Part shown: piece by piece, positions 1 to 9,900 of the stretch
Numbering within the stretch: the stretch's first letter is position 1
Layout of the letters: every line of letters begins with the position of its first letter
NCBI GenBank assembly: GCA_030430565.1
Contig: JAUIKS010000030.1
Span: 85,912-149,911 of the forward strand
Length of the DNA stretch: 64,000 bases
Reading direction: 5' to 3'
Source: Polyangia bacterium
Lineage (GTDB): Bacteria > Myxococcota_A > Polyangia > Nannocystales > Nannocystaceae
Notes under the pieces: generated by a model
The model's database searches: none
Seen by the model: the letters and a program-made list of their open reading frames with translations, nothing else
Told to the model about the DNA's origin: nothing
Made by a program: the position numbers and the translations under genes

Positions 1-753
1 CGGGTTGCCGGTCGCCGCGACGTAGCCGGCGAGGGTCTTGGTGTTGATCGGGAACGCGAACTGGGCGAGCCGCGGGAGCTGCAGCGAGTCGTTCTGCGCG
101 AGCTTAAACCGCAGCTGACGGCCCTCCTCGGCCTCCTCGACGACGTACAGGCTGCCGGCGTCCGCCGAGGTGATGTCGCGGGTGGTCGTGAGGATGTACT
201 CGAGCAGGTGCTCGGCGTCGCGCTCGGTCGACAGCAGGATGCCGATGCGGTTGAGCTCGCGAATCTCGCGCGCGAGTCGGCCGCGCTCGAGCGAGAGCCG
301 CTCGCACTGGGCGACGAGCCGCGCCTCGCGGACCGCCGCGCGCAGGGCCGCGCGCAGCTCATCGGGGGTCGCCTCGGGCCGCAGCTCGCCGGCGAGCAGC
401 GTGTCGGGCACCCCGCCGCCAGGCCGCACGAGCGCGCCGTCAGGGCCGCGCGCGCACAGCTGCACGACGCGGAGCGGGCCGACGAGCTCGGGGTTGGCGG
501 GCACGCCGAGGCCGCCCTCGGTGTCCTGCACGGCGAGCTCGGCGTCGAGCATAACGATCGTCGGGCGGCCGTCGGCGAGCCCGATGAACACGTCGTCGAG
601 CTCGCCCGACTCTGTCACCCGCAGCTCGACGTCCGCGAGCCCGCGCGCGCCCGCCCACGCGGGGCTGCGCGTGAGCGCCTCAGAGTGCACGACGAGCACC
701 GTCGCGTCGGCCGACGGGGCTTCGGCTTCCTCCTCGACGACGCCGTCTACCAT
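1..753 (-). CDS. REC-like/GAF-domain signalling protein, C-terminus off the window
   Basis: An open frame runs from ATG at 753 to the window edge (251 codons, no stop), so the gene is partial. The first ~130 residues read like a degenerate response-regulator receiver fold (VLVVHSEAL, then VMLDAEL). A helical linker follows at ~135-165. From ~165 a GAF domain begins (LNRIGILLSTERDAEHLLEY, then DAGSLYVVEE). This architecture commonly continues into an HD-GYP phosphodiesterase or a histidine kinase, but that part is not visible. A purine-rich GTGAGGGG precedes the ATG as ribosome site. It lies 56 bp downstream of the REC-GGDEF-EAL gene on the same strand, so the two may form a c-di-GMP signalling pair. 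That link is inference. Confidence 0.75.
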   Translation of the reverse strand, partial: MVDGVVEEEAEAPSADATVLVVHSEALTRSPAWAGARGLADVELRVTESGELDDVFIGLADGRPTIVMLDAELAVQDTEGGLGVPANPELVGPLRVVQLCARGPDGALVRPGGGVPDTLLAGELRPEATPDELRAALRAAVREARLVAQCERLSLERGRLAREIRELNRIGILLSTERDAEHLLEYILTTTRDITSADAGSLYVVEEAEEGRQLRFKLAQNDSLQLPRLAQFAFPINTKTLAGYVAATGNP

Positions 754-809
754 CCCCTCACCCCTACCGCCTCAGAGGGTACGGGAATCCGACGTCGAGC
801 GGCAAGCGC

Positions 810-2564
810 TCATCCCGGCCGCGCGATGTGGCTGTGGCGGGCGGCCGCGCGTGCGATCAGCTCTGAGAGCTCGACCGGCCGCGAGAGCAAGTAGCCCTGA
901 CCGCGCGTGATCCCGATCGACGTGAGCAACGCGATGTCCTCGAGCGCCTCGACGCCCTCGGCCATCAGCTCACAGCCGAACGCGCTTGACAGCGCGACGA
1001 GCCGGTGCAGCAGCTTCTGCTTGCGCGAGTTGTGGGCGGCGCCGTGGATGAGCAGCCGGTCGATCTTGATGACGTCGGGGTCGAGCAGGAACACGCTGTC
1101 GATCGAGCCGGCGCTCGCGCCCACGTCGTCGATCGCGATCGCGACGCCCGCGCGGCGCAGGAACTCGATCCGATCGACCAGCTCGCGCGGGTCGCCGGAG
1201 AAGCGGTCGACCGAGAGCTCGAGGCAGACCCGCACGCGCGCGCAGACCTCGAGCAGGCGCTCGAGCTCCCGCTCGGGGACCGCGAGCAGCGTGGTCGGGA
1301 ACACGTTGACGTGCGCGCTCGTCCCCTCGGGGAGCGTGCTCGCGGCGCGCAGGCAGACCTTCAAGCAGCGCAGGTCGATCGCGGTGAGCATCTGCTGCTC
1401 GCGCGCGAGCTCGAGGAAGCCGCGCGGGGTCGCCAGCGGACCCACGGGTCCGCGCGTGAGCAGCTCGTAGCCGAGCACCTTCCGATCGGTGAAGCGCACG
1501 ATCGGCTGCCCGACCGCGCGCAGGCCCTCGCCGCGGACGAGCCGCTCGACGAGCGATCCGCTGCGCGGGCGCGCGACGCCGACGACCTGGTTCTTGCCCA
1601 GCAGCTTGCTCTCGCGCAGCTTCGGCCGCGCGCGCGCGAGGACCTCGGAGAGCGAGCTCGTGTCCCAGGGCAGCGCGGCCACCCCGGCGCTGACGCTCGC
1701 CTGGACGCTGCCGTCGCCCGCGAGGATCGGCTTCGCCGAGACGGTGGCGCGGGCGCGCTCGGCGAGCGTCGTCGCGGTGATCAGGCTCGCGCCGGGCAGC
1801 AGCGCGAGGAACTCATCGCCGCCGATCCGGGCGAGCGCGTCGCGGGGGCCGAGCACCCCGCGCAGCCGCGCGGCGATGGTGCGCAGGACCGCGTCGCCGA
1901 CGCCGTGCCCGTGGCGCGCGTTGATCTCGCCGAAGTCGTCACAGCCGAACATGACCGCCGCCGCCGCGTTGGCGGACGAGGTGAGCCGCGGCCCCGTCGC
2001 GTCAGAGCGCTCGGGCTGGGGCGCGGCCGCGAGCGCGCGCGAGAGCGCGGACTCGAACCCGCGCCGGTTCAGCACCTCGGTGATCGGGTCGGTCTGCACG
2101 AGCTGCTCGAGCTTGCGCCGCTGCTCCTCGAGCAGCCGGTTGGTGACCTCGAGCGCGCGGCGCTGGCGGTCGAGCTGCAGGAACACGCTGACCTTCGTGC
2201 GCAGCACCGCCGGCTTGACGGGCTTGTACAGGTAGTCGACCGCGCCGACGCCGTAGCCGTCGAGCTGCATGGTCTCGTCCTTGTCGGCCCCGGTCACGAA
2301 GATGAGCGGCGTCTCCTGCCCGCCCGGGTGCGCCCGGATCGCGGCCGCGGTCTGCATGCCGTCCATACCCGGCATGTTGACGTCGAGCAGGATGACGCTG
2401 AAGTCGTGGAGATCGACCTGCTCGAGCGCTTTCTCGCCCGACTGCGCGAGATGGATGTCGGTCTGGAGACCGACGAGCGCGCGCGCCATCGCTATCAGCG
2501 TCGTGCGCGAGTCGTCGACCAGGAGCACCTTGCTGCTTCTCGATTCGAGACCCTCGACCCCCAT
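810..2564 (-). CDS. REC-GGDEF-EAL response regulator (c-di-GMP turnover)
   Basis: 584 residues. An N-terminal receiver (about 10-130) has the phospho-acceptor Asp61 in LLDVNMPGMDG and the conserved Lys in YKPVKP. A coiled linker leads to a diguanylate cyclase domain with an intact GGDEF near 250, then a C-terminal EAL domain beginning with ELL near 365. EAL metal/catalytic residues look largely kept (VNVFP, LELS, IDDVG, KIDR, AEGVE, GQGY), although the second Glu of the usual ELTE motif is Val and DDFG is DDVG. The RxxD inhibitory site normally five residues before GGDEF is absent (GPRD). The protein probably makes or degrades c-di-GMP under control of a partner kinase; the net direction cannot be read. 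AGGAGAG lies before the ATG. Confidence 0.9.
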   Translation of the reverse strand: MGVEGLESRSSKVLLVDDSRTTLIAMARALVGLQTDIHLAQSGEKALEQVDLHDFSVILLDVNMPGMDGMQTAAAIRAHPGGQETPLIFVTGADKDETMQLDGYGVGAVDYLYKPVKPAVLRTKVSVFLQLDRQRRALEVTNRLLEEQRRKLEQLVQTDPITEVLNRRGFESALSRALAAAPQPERSDATGPRLTSSANAAAAVMFGCDDFGEINARHGHGVGDAVLRTIAARLRGVLGPRDALARIGGDEFLALLPGASLITATTLAERARATVSAKPILAGDGSVQASVSAGVAALPWDTSSLSEVLARARPKLRESKLLGKNQVVGVARPRSGSLVERLVRGEGLRAVGQPIVRFTDRKVLGYELLTRGPVGPLATPRGFLELAREQQMLTAIDLRCLKVCLRAASTLPEGTSAHVNVFPTTLLAVPERELERLLEVCARVRVCLELSVDRFSGDPRELVDRIEFLRRAGVAIAIDDVGASAGSIDSVFLLDPDVIKIDRLLIHGAAHNSRKQKLLHRLVALSSAFGCELMAEGVEALEDIALLTSIGITRGQGYLLSRPVELSELIARAAARHSHIARPG

Positions 2565-2593
2565 GTAAGCTCTCCTTTCGTCAGCCCTACCGC

Positions 2594-2599
2594 AGTGTA
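2594..2599 (-). promoter_or_regulatory. Candidate -10 box for the REC-GGDEF-EAL gene
   Basis: TACACT on the minus strand in the context GGGCTACACT, 29 nt upstream of the ATG at 2564. The same hexamer family (TACAGT, TACACT, TACTCT) is found before several other genes in this window. Confidence 0.45.
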
Positions 2600-2793
2600 G
2601 CCCGCCCTGCGCGAAAATGCGCTCGACGTCCCCGCAAAAACCGCGTGGTTACATTGCGCCTTGATCACTACGCAGCGCCGCTGGGGCGAAGCGCACCAGC
2701 CCCGCGGGAGGCGTGGAGCAGACTGCACCACGGCCGCACCACCGACTGTCGCTCGACGACGAGCCCAGCGCCGCCACCCTCAACGGGCCCGCG

Positions 2794-3906
2794 TCACGTG
2801 CCCTTGGGCGAGGAGATGAACAGCGAGTAACTCCGCTCGTCGGCGGCGTGGGAGACCACGACCTTGACCAGCCCGGAGACGTGGGTCGACACCGCGTCTT
2901 TGGTCGCCACGGGCTCGCCGTACTTGGCCTTCAACGCCGCCGCGATCGCCTCGCGATCGGCGTCGCTGCGGTACTCGAGCTTGAGATGCACGCGGCTGAC
3001 GACGCCGCCCTCGACGCTCAGATCGATGAACGTCGGCTTCGCGCTGCACTCGTGGGGCGGCAGCGTCAGGACGACGCGCGTGTCGGAGATCACGGTGCTG
3101 TCGCGCAGCGCCTCGGCGTAGGCGCGCTTGACCTGCTCGAGCTTCATGCCCAGCAGCGGCTCTGGCTCGACGCCGAGCGCCGGGTACTTCACCGACTTCT
3201 TCGCGGACTTCTTCTTCGCGGGCTTCTTCGCGTCGGAGGTGGTCTCGACCGCGCCGTCGGGCGTGACGTCGTCGACGTCGCCGTCCTCGGACACGCCGAG
3301 GATCGAGCGCCACGGGAGGAAGGCGCGCAGGAGCAGCTTACCTTCGCCGTCGAGCGTCGCCTGGACCCCGGTCTGCTCGTTCGTCCAGCAGCGCGCGCCC
3401 TCGCCTGAGCCGGGCGCCAGCACCGGCGGCCCCCACCGCGACTCGAGCAGCGCGGGGGCCTCGGCGGCCGGCAGCGCGACCTGCACGAGCCGCAGGGTCT
3501 TGGAGCGGTTGAAGTACTGCACGCGGATCGTCACGCCTTCGAAGGCCTCGGGCGTGAGCGTCGTGCTGTCGACGAGCGCCGGCACGGCCGCCCGCGCGGC
3601 GTCGGCGGTCATGCCGAAGCGAGCGCCGGCGAGCGGCGTCGGCAGGTCGACCGCGCCGGGCGGGAACAGCTCGCTCAGCGGCCGCTTGCGCTCGCGTCGC
3701 TCCTGCTCGCGCTTCGCCGCCTCCTCGGCCGCCGCGGCCTTGGCGGCCGCCTCCTTCGCCGCTGGATCGTCCGCGCCCGTCTGCGCCTGCTTCGCCGGCG
3801 CGGCCCGCTTGGTCGGCCCCGCGCCGCCGCCGTCGCACGCGGTCAGCGAGATGCACAGCGCGAGACCGACGGACGCGAAGGCGGCGTGAGCTGAGTGCAG
3901 GTGCAT
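2794..3906 (-). CDS. Predicted lipoprotein, unknown function
   Basis: 370 residues from the ATG at 3906, chosen because it gives a compact signal peptide ending in a lipobox (LCISLTAC) and because a TACAGT -10 box (3922-3927 on the minus strand) lies 15 nt upstream. An in-frame start at 3945 would lie upstream of that -10 box. After the Cys there is an Ala/Lys/Glu-rich helical stretch, then two related globular segments of about 110 residues. Each has a 'G..FGMT...A' or 'LLGMKLEQVKRAY' helix followed by beta strands, which resembles the paired small repeats of periplasmic proteins. A Lys-rich linker (KKPAKKKSAKKS) separates them. No enzyme motif is visible. It lies 82 bp downstream of the giant TPR gene on the same strand. 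Confidence 0.7.
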   Translation of the reverse strand: MHLHSAHAAFASVGLALCISLTACDGGGAGPTKRAAPAKQAQTGADDPAAKEAAAKAAAAEEAAKREQERRERKRPLSELFPPGAVDLPTPLAGARFGMTADAARAAVPALVDSTTLTPEAFEGVTIRVQYFNRSKTLRLVQVALPAAEAPALLESRWGPPVLAPGSGEGARCWTNEQTGVQATLDGEGKLLLRAFLPWRSILGVSEDGDVDDVTPDGAVETTSDAKKPAKKKSAKKSVKYPALGVEPEPLLGMKLEQVKRAYAEALRDSTVISDTRVVLTLPPHECSAKPTFIDLSVEGGVVSRVHLKLEYRSDADREAIAAALKAKYGEPVATKDAVSTHVSGLVKVVVSHAADERSYSLFISSPKGT

Positions 3907-3988
3907 GACAGTTCGATGCCTACTGTAAATGCCGCTGGAGCTCAACCGGCGCCGGGGCCGGCCGCGCCGATCGGGCGCTCCGCCGCGC

Positions 3989-6900
3989 TCACGCGCCTAT
4001 CTCTTCGAGCAGCTTGGCCGCCTCGGTGAGATCGGCGTCCTCCTGCAGCGCGCGCCGGGCCCAGAACGCCGCGCGCTTGAGGTCGCCCGTGATCTTCGTG
4101 ATCCGCCCCTGCCGGTAGTAGGACTCGGCCTTGGAGATCGGGCAGCCGGAGTCAGGCTCCATCAACGCGATGCCGCGCAGCACCTTGGTCGCCAGGTCCC
4201 ACTGCTCGAGATCCTCGGCGAGGTTGGCGAGCTCGCCCGCGAGCGCGCCGTTGCCCTTGTCGCAGGCGTAGGAGAGCTGCAGCTGCTCGAGCTCCTTCAT
4301 TCGATCGCCGCGCTGCCCGGCGACGCGCGCCTTGAACCGGTAGAAGGGCGCGAGCTCCGGCGCGCGCTTCTTCTTGGTCGAGCTGAGCACCTCGTCGATC
4401 AGCGCGTCGGCCTCGTCGAGCTGCCCGGCGACCGTGTGCGCCTCGATCAGCGTCACGGTCGTCTCGCGGTCGTCGGGGTCGAGGAAGTGCACGTCCTGCA
4501 GCACCGGGATCGCGCTCTCGGAGTCGCCCGCGGCGAGCATGAGCGAGCCGGCGCGGCGCAGCAGGATCAGCTTCTCGGCGGGCACCTCCGCGTCCTTGGC
4601 GTCGTCGACGAGGATGCCCGCGAGCTCGCGGTTGGCCCCCTGGGCCTCGTAGATCTGCCGCAGCTCGTCGCGCACCTGCTGGTTGTCGGGCTGCGAGACC
4701 CGCGTGATCTCGAGGCCGTCGCGCGCGTCGGTGTGACGCTCGAGCTTGCGCGCGGCCTCGACCAGGCCCATCGTGACCTCGATCTGCGCCGCGTCCTCCT
4801 CGAGCTCGACGAGGCGCTCGCAGACGTCGAAGACCTGCTCCCAGCGCTCGTCCTCGGTCTCCATCACGCGCAGGCGGCGGAGCGCGCCGACGTCCTCGGA
4901 CTGGTCTTCGAGCCACGTGAGCAGCTGCGCGCGGGCGTCGTCGCGGCGCCCGCGGGCGGCGAGCAGCTCGATCAGGCGCAGCGTCAGCTCGCGCTGGCGC
5001 GCGGGGTCGCCTGACTGATCACGCAGGTCGCCGAGGTGCCCCTCGAGCTCCTCGGCCACGGCGTCCGCGTCGATCGTGTAGGCGCGCTCGAGGTCGACGA
5101 GCGCCGCCTCCCCGTCGCCGGCGTCTTGATGATGACGCGCGCGCCGCTGCACCGCCTCGAGGATCGAGTCCCCGGCCGCCTCCGCGCGCTCGATGTAGGT
5201 CGTGAGCGCGCCGATCGCCGCCGCGAGCTCGCCCTGGCCGACGTGCGTGTCGGCCAGCATCATCACGTGCTCGCGGTCGGTCGGGTTCAGCCCGACGACC
5301 TCGGTGAGCACCGGCAGCGCCGCCTCGTGGTCGCCCACGCCGACGAGCAGCGCGCTCGCGCGTCGCAGCAGGGTCGACTTCTCGCCGGGGTCATCCGCGC
5401 CGCCGGCGTCCGCGATCAGGATCGTCGCCAGCGCGCGGTCATCCCCCGCCTGCTCGTACAGCGCGCGCAGCCGGTCGCGGATCGCCGCGCTCTCGGGCTG
5501 CGCCGCGTGCACTCGCTCGAGGCCGTCGCGCGCCCGCTCCGGCCGCTCGAGCCGCTCGCAGGCCGTGGCCAGCGCGACCGCGACCTCGATCTGGGCGTCG
5601 CCCTCGAGCTGGGTGACGAGCCGCTCGCAGACCTCGGCGACCTCCTCCCAGCGCTCGTCCTCCGTCTCGTGACGACGCAGTCGCTGCAGCGCGTCGAGGT
5701 CGTCTGGGTGCTCCTCGGTCCAGTCGCGCAGCAGCAGGCGCACGCGCTCGCGGTCGCCGCGATCGAGCTCGACCTCGGCCAGCCGCAGGGTGACCTCGCG
5801 CTCGCGCGCCTGGTTGCCGAGCGCCGAGAGCTCGCCGCGCAGCTGCTCGAGCGCGCCCGCGAGCTCGTCGATGACCGCGGCCGCGTCCATGGTGTAGGCG
5901 CGCTCGAGATCGACGAGCGCCGCGGCGCCGTCGCCGACATCCTGATGCAGCTGCGCGCGCCGCTGCAGGACCTCGAGGATCGGCTCGCCCGCCGCCTCGA
6001 GGCGCTCGATGAGCCCCGAGAGCACCGCGAGCGCCGCGTCAGTGTCCTGCTCGGTGACGTGCGTGTCGGCGAGGATGAAGGCGTACTCGCGGTCGGTCGG
6101 CGCGAGCGAGACGATCTCGCCGAGCACCGGCAGCGCCGCCTGGTTCTCCGCGTTGTCGACCAGCAGCGACGACGCCCGGCGCAGGCGGTCGAGCTTCTCG
6201 GCCGTGTCGCCCTCGAGCTCGCTCGCCTCGGCGAGCAGGATCCGCGCGAGCGCTCGCTCGTCGCCGACGTGCTCGTAGAGCCCGCGCAGGCGGTCGCGCA
6301 GCTCGCCGCGATCCGGCTGCGCCTCGTACACGCGCTCCAGGCCGGCGCGCGCGAGGTCGGGCGAGTCGAGCCGCGCGCTCGCGTCGTCGAGCACCAGCGC
6401 CGCCTCGACCTGCGCGTCGCCCTCGAGGCGATCGAGCAGGTGCGTGGCGATCTCGATGACCTCGTGCCAGCGCTCGCCGGCGCGCTCTAGCCGGAGCAGG
6501 CGCTGGTGCACCGCGAGGTCGTCGGGGTTGGTGTCGGCCCAGTCGCGCAGCAGCATGCGCACGCGGTCGCCACCGCCGCGCTCGGCCTCGACGTCGGCGA
6601 GCCGCAGGGTGACCTCGCGGGTCCGCGCGGGGTTCGTGCCCGCCCCCTCGAGGTCGCCGCGCAGCTGCTCGAGCGCCTCCGCGAGCGGGTCGATCACCGC
6701 CGCGAGGTCGATCGCCGCGGCGCGCTCGAGGTCCGCCACCGCGTCCTCGAGGGCGTAGGCCGCGTGCGCGACGTCGGCGCGTCGCCGCAGCAGCACGAGC
6801 CGCCAGGCGTCGTCCTTGGCGCGCTCGAGCTGGTTCGTGAGGGTCGCGCGCGCGTCGTCGTGCAGCCCCTCCTCGAGCAGCGCGGTGACCAGCGCCTTGA

Positions 6901-9900
6901 CGGTGCCGCGGTCGTCGGGCGTGGCCTCGAGGACCTCGCCGAGCACCGGGATCGCGTCGGTTCGATCGCCGCAGCTGACCAGCAGGCGACCTGCCCTTCG
7001 GAGCAGGTCCAGGCGCTCCGGGTCGTCGGGCGCCGCGCCGGCCTCGTCGCGCGCGCGCGCGTCGGCGAGCAGCACGTCGGCGAGCTCGCGCCCCGCCCCC
7101 TGGGCCTCGTAGATGACCGCGAGGCGATCGCGGAGCACCTGGTCCTCGGGCTGCATGTCGCGGGCGTACTCGAGGCCCTCGCGCGCGTCCTCCGAGCGCC
7201 CGAGCTCCTCGCAGGCGTCGGCCAGCCCGACCGCCGCCTCGATCTGCGCCTCGCCCTGCTCCAGCCGCACCAGGCGCTCGCAGGTCTCGACGACGCCCTC
7301 CCAGTGACCGGCCTCGCGATCGACCGCCCACAGCCAGCGCAGCGCGTCGATGTCCTCGGGGGCCTGCTCGATCCAGCCGACCAGCAGCGCGCGCGCGTCG
7401 TCGTGGGCGCCGCGCTCGCGCCGGAGCTCGATCAGCCGCATCGTCAGCTCGCGCTCCCGCGCCCGATCGCCGCGCACGGCCGCGTCCCCGCGCAGCTCCT
7501 CGAGCTGCACGATCAACGCCTCGGCCACCGCGTCGCGGTCGATCGAGAACGCCTGCTCGAGGTCGCTGAGCGCGGCCTCGGGGGCGCCGGACGTGCGGTG
7601 CACGCCGGCGCGGCGCTGCAGGATGTCGAGGCGCGCCGCGGCGTCGTCCGCCGCCGCCTCGAGGCACTCGCCGAGGGTCTCGACCGCGCCCGCGAAGTCG
7701 CGGTTGTCCGCCCGCGCCATGGCGAGCTCGACGCGCAGCGCGTTGTCCTCGGGCGCCAGCGCGCCCGCGCGGCTGAGCAGCGTGACCGCCGCGCCGGCGT
7801 CGCGCAGCAGCTCGCGCTGCACGCTCGCCGCCTGCCGCAGCAGCGCGACCGAGACCGCAGGCGTCTCCGCGACCTCGACCGCGTTCAGCAGCAGCTGCAG
7901 CAGCCCGTCGTGGTCCTCTCGCTCGCGGTAGATCTGCTCGAGGCGGCCGTGCAGCTCGGGGTGCCCCGGCGCGCGGCGGTAGCCGAGCTGCAGGGCCGTG
8001 AGCGCGCCGTCCTCGTCCTCGACGCCGCGGCGCAGCGCGACGAGGCGCAGCGTCAGCGCGACCACCTCGCCGTCCTCCTCGACGCCGAGCAGGCGCTCCA
8101 TCAAGTCGCCGCGCTCGTGCTCGTCGAACTCGGCCTCGCCCAGCTCCAGCAGCTTTCGCAGCAGGTCCGCGTCCTCCGGGATGGCGTCGAGCGCCCCCTG
8201 GCAGACCGCGATCGCCTCGCCCAGATCATCATCGCGCAGGCGCGCGATGAGCTGCAGCGAGAGCGCCTTGATCGCGCGGTGATCGTCGCGCCCCTGGGCC
8301 GCCATCAGCTGGTTGCGCAGCAGATCGAGCAGGCCCGCGGTGTCGCCGGTCTTCTCGAGGTGCGCCGCGAGCATGCGCTGGGCCTCGGCGTTCTCGGGCT
8401 CCTCCAGCAGCGCGTCGTTGAGGACCCGGACCGCGTCGTCGCCGCGGCCGTCGAGCCGCAAGAGCGCCTGCGCGAACTGCAGGCGCAGCGCGTTGCGCTC
8501 CTCGGTCTCCTGCAGGCCGTCGAGGGTCTCGTCGACCAGGCGCTCGAGGCGATCCATGTCGCCGAGCTGGCGGTAGATGCCGGCGAGCGGCTCCCAGGTC
8601 GCGCGGTTCGTCGGCTCGCGCTCGACCATGTGCTCGTAGAGCTTGGCCGCCAGCGTGAGGTCACCGCCGGGTTGAGCCGCCTGCTCGGCGACCTCGCGCG
8701 CGAGCGTCAGCACGTCCGCCGAGACGTGCGCGACCGCGGCCTCGATCGCCTCGCCCAGCCACTTGACCGCGCCGGCAGGGTCGCCGCCCTCGTGCCGACG
8801 CCGCGCCAGCCCGACCAGCGCCCAGTCGGCCGCCGCCTTGCCCTCGAGCAGCTCGCCCGAGAGCTCGACCGCGCGCAGCATCAGGTCCTCCTCGCGGTCG
8901 AACTCGACGAGTTCCGCCGCCAGCGCGGCGCCCTCGCGCGCGAGCTCCAGCGCGCCGCGAACGTCGTCGCCCGGGTTCTCCGTGCGGTGCTCGAGGAAGT
9001 GCAGCAGCATCGTCTGGTCGCCCGACTTTCGCGCGACCTCCTGGTACAGATCGAGCAACTGCTCGTCGGCCGGCAGCGACTCGCACGCGCGCCGCAGGAT
9101 CATGCCCGCGCGCTCGTAGTGCGGGCTGTCGTCGAGCGCCTGCGACAGCGAGACGACGCCGTCGTGGATCGTCTCCGCGCTCGCCAGGTGGACCTCGGCC
9201 ATGCGGTACAGCGCGTCCGCGCGGGTCTCGGCCTGGTCCGCGCCGAGGCTGACGAGCTGCTCGAGCAGCGCGACCTGCAGCGGCTTGTTACCCGCGGCGC
9301 CGGCGACCCGCGCCTGCGCGCGCCAGACGTCGACCTTGCGCACGCCGGTGGCCTCCGCGTGGTCGAGGTAGAAGGTCGCCTGCCGGTAGTCCTGGTGATC
9401 CTTCTCCATGACCTCGGCGATGCGCAGCAGGATCTCGCAGCGCTGGTGCGCGTCGGTGTCGCGACGCGAGGCCTCGAGCAGCTCCTCGAGCAGCGTGAGG
9501 TAGCGGTCGAGCACGCCGAGGCGCGCCGCGAGCTCGCGCGCGGGGTCGTAGCGCAGCGGCGACGCGGGCTCCATCGCCAGGGCCTCGAGGCGGACCTCGA
9601 GCGCGCGCGCCGAGTCACCGAGCTCGCCGTCGAGCACCTCGCCCAGCTCGCTGAGCAGGTCAGCGCGCTCGTGCCCCTTGCTCTCGACCTGGCGCAGCCG
9701 GACCTCGAGCACGCGCCGCAGCAGCTCGTGCTCCTCGCGCTCGCGCAGCGTGTCCTTCACGCGCCCGAGCTCCGACTCGCTCTCGCCGACGGCCTCGAGC
9801 GCCGAGTGGACGAGCTCGTCGGCGCGGTAGTCGTCACCGCGCGCGCGCGAGATCCGGCTCAGCTCAAACAGCACCTCGCACGGCCCCACGCCGACGTCGT

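Noticed and set aside
1005..2600. A 531-codon plus-strand frame
   Set aside because: Antisense shadow of the REC-GGDEF-EAL gene, whose motifs are unmistakable.
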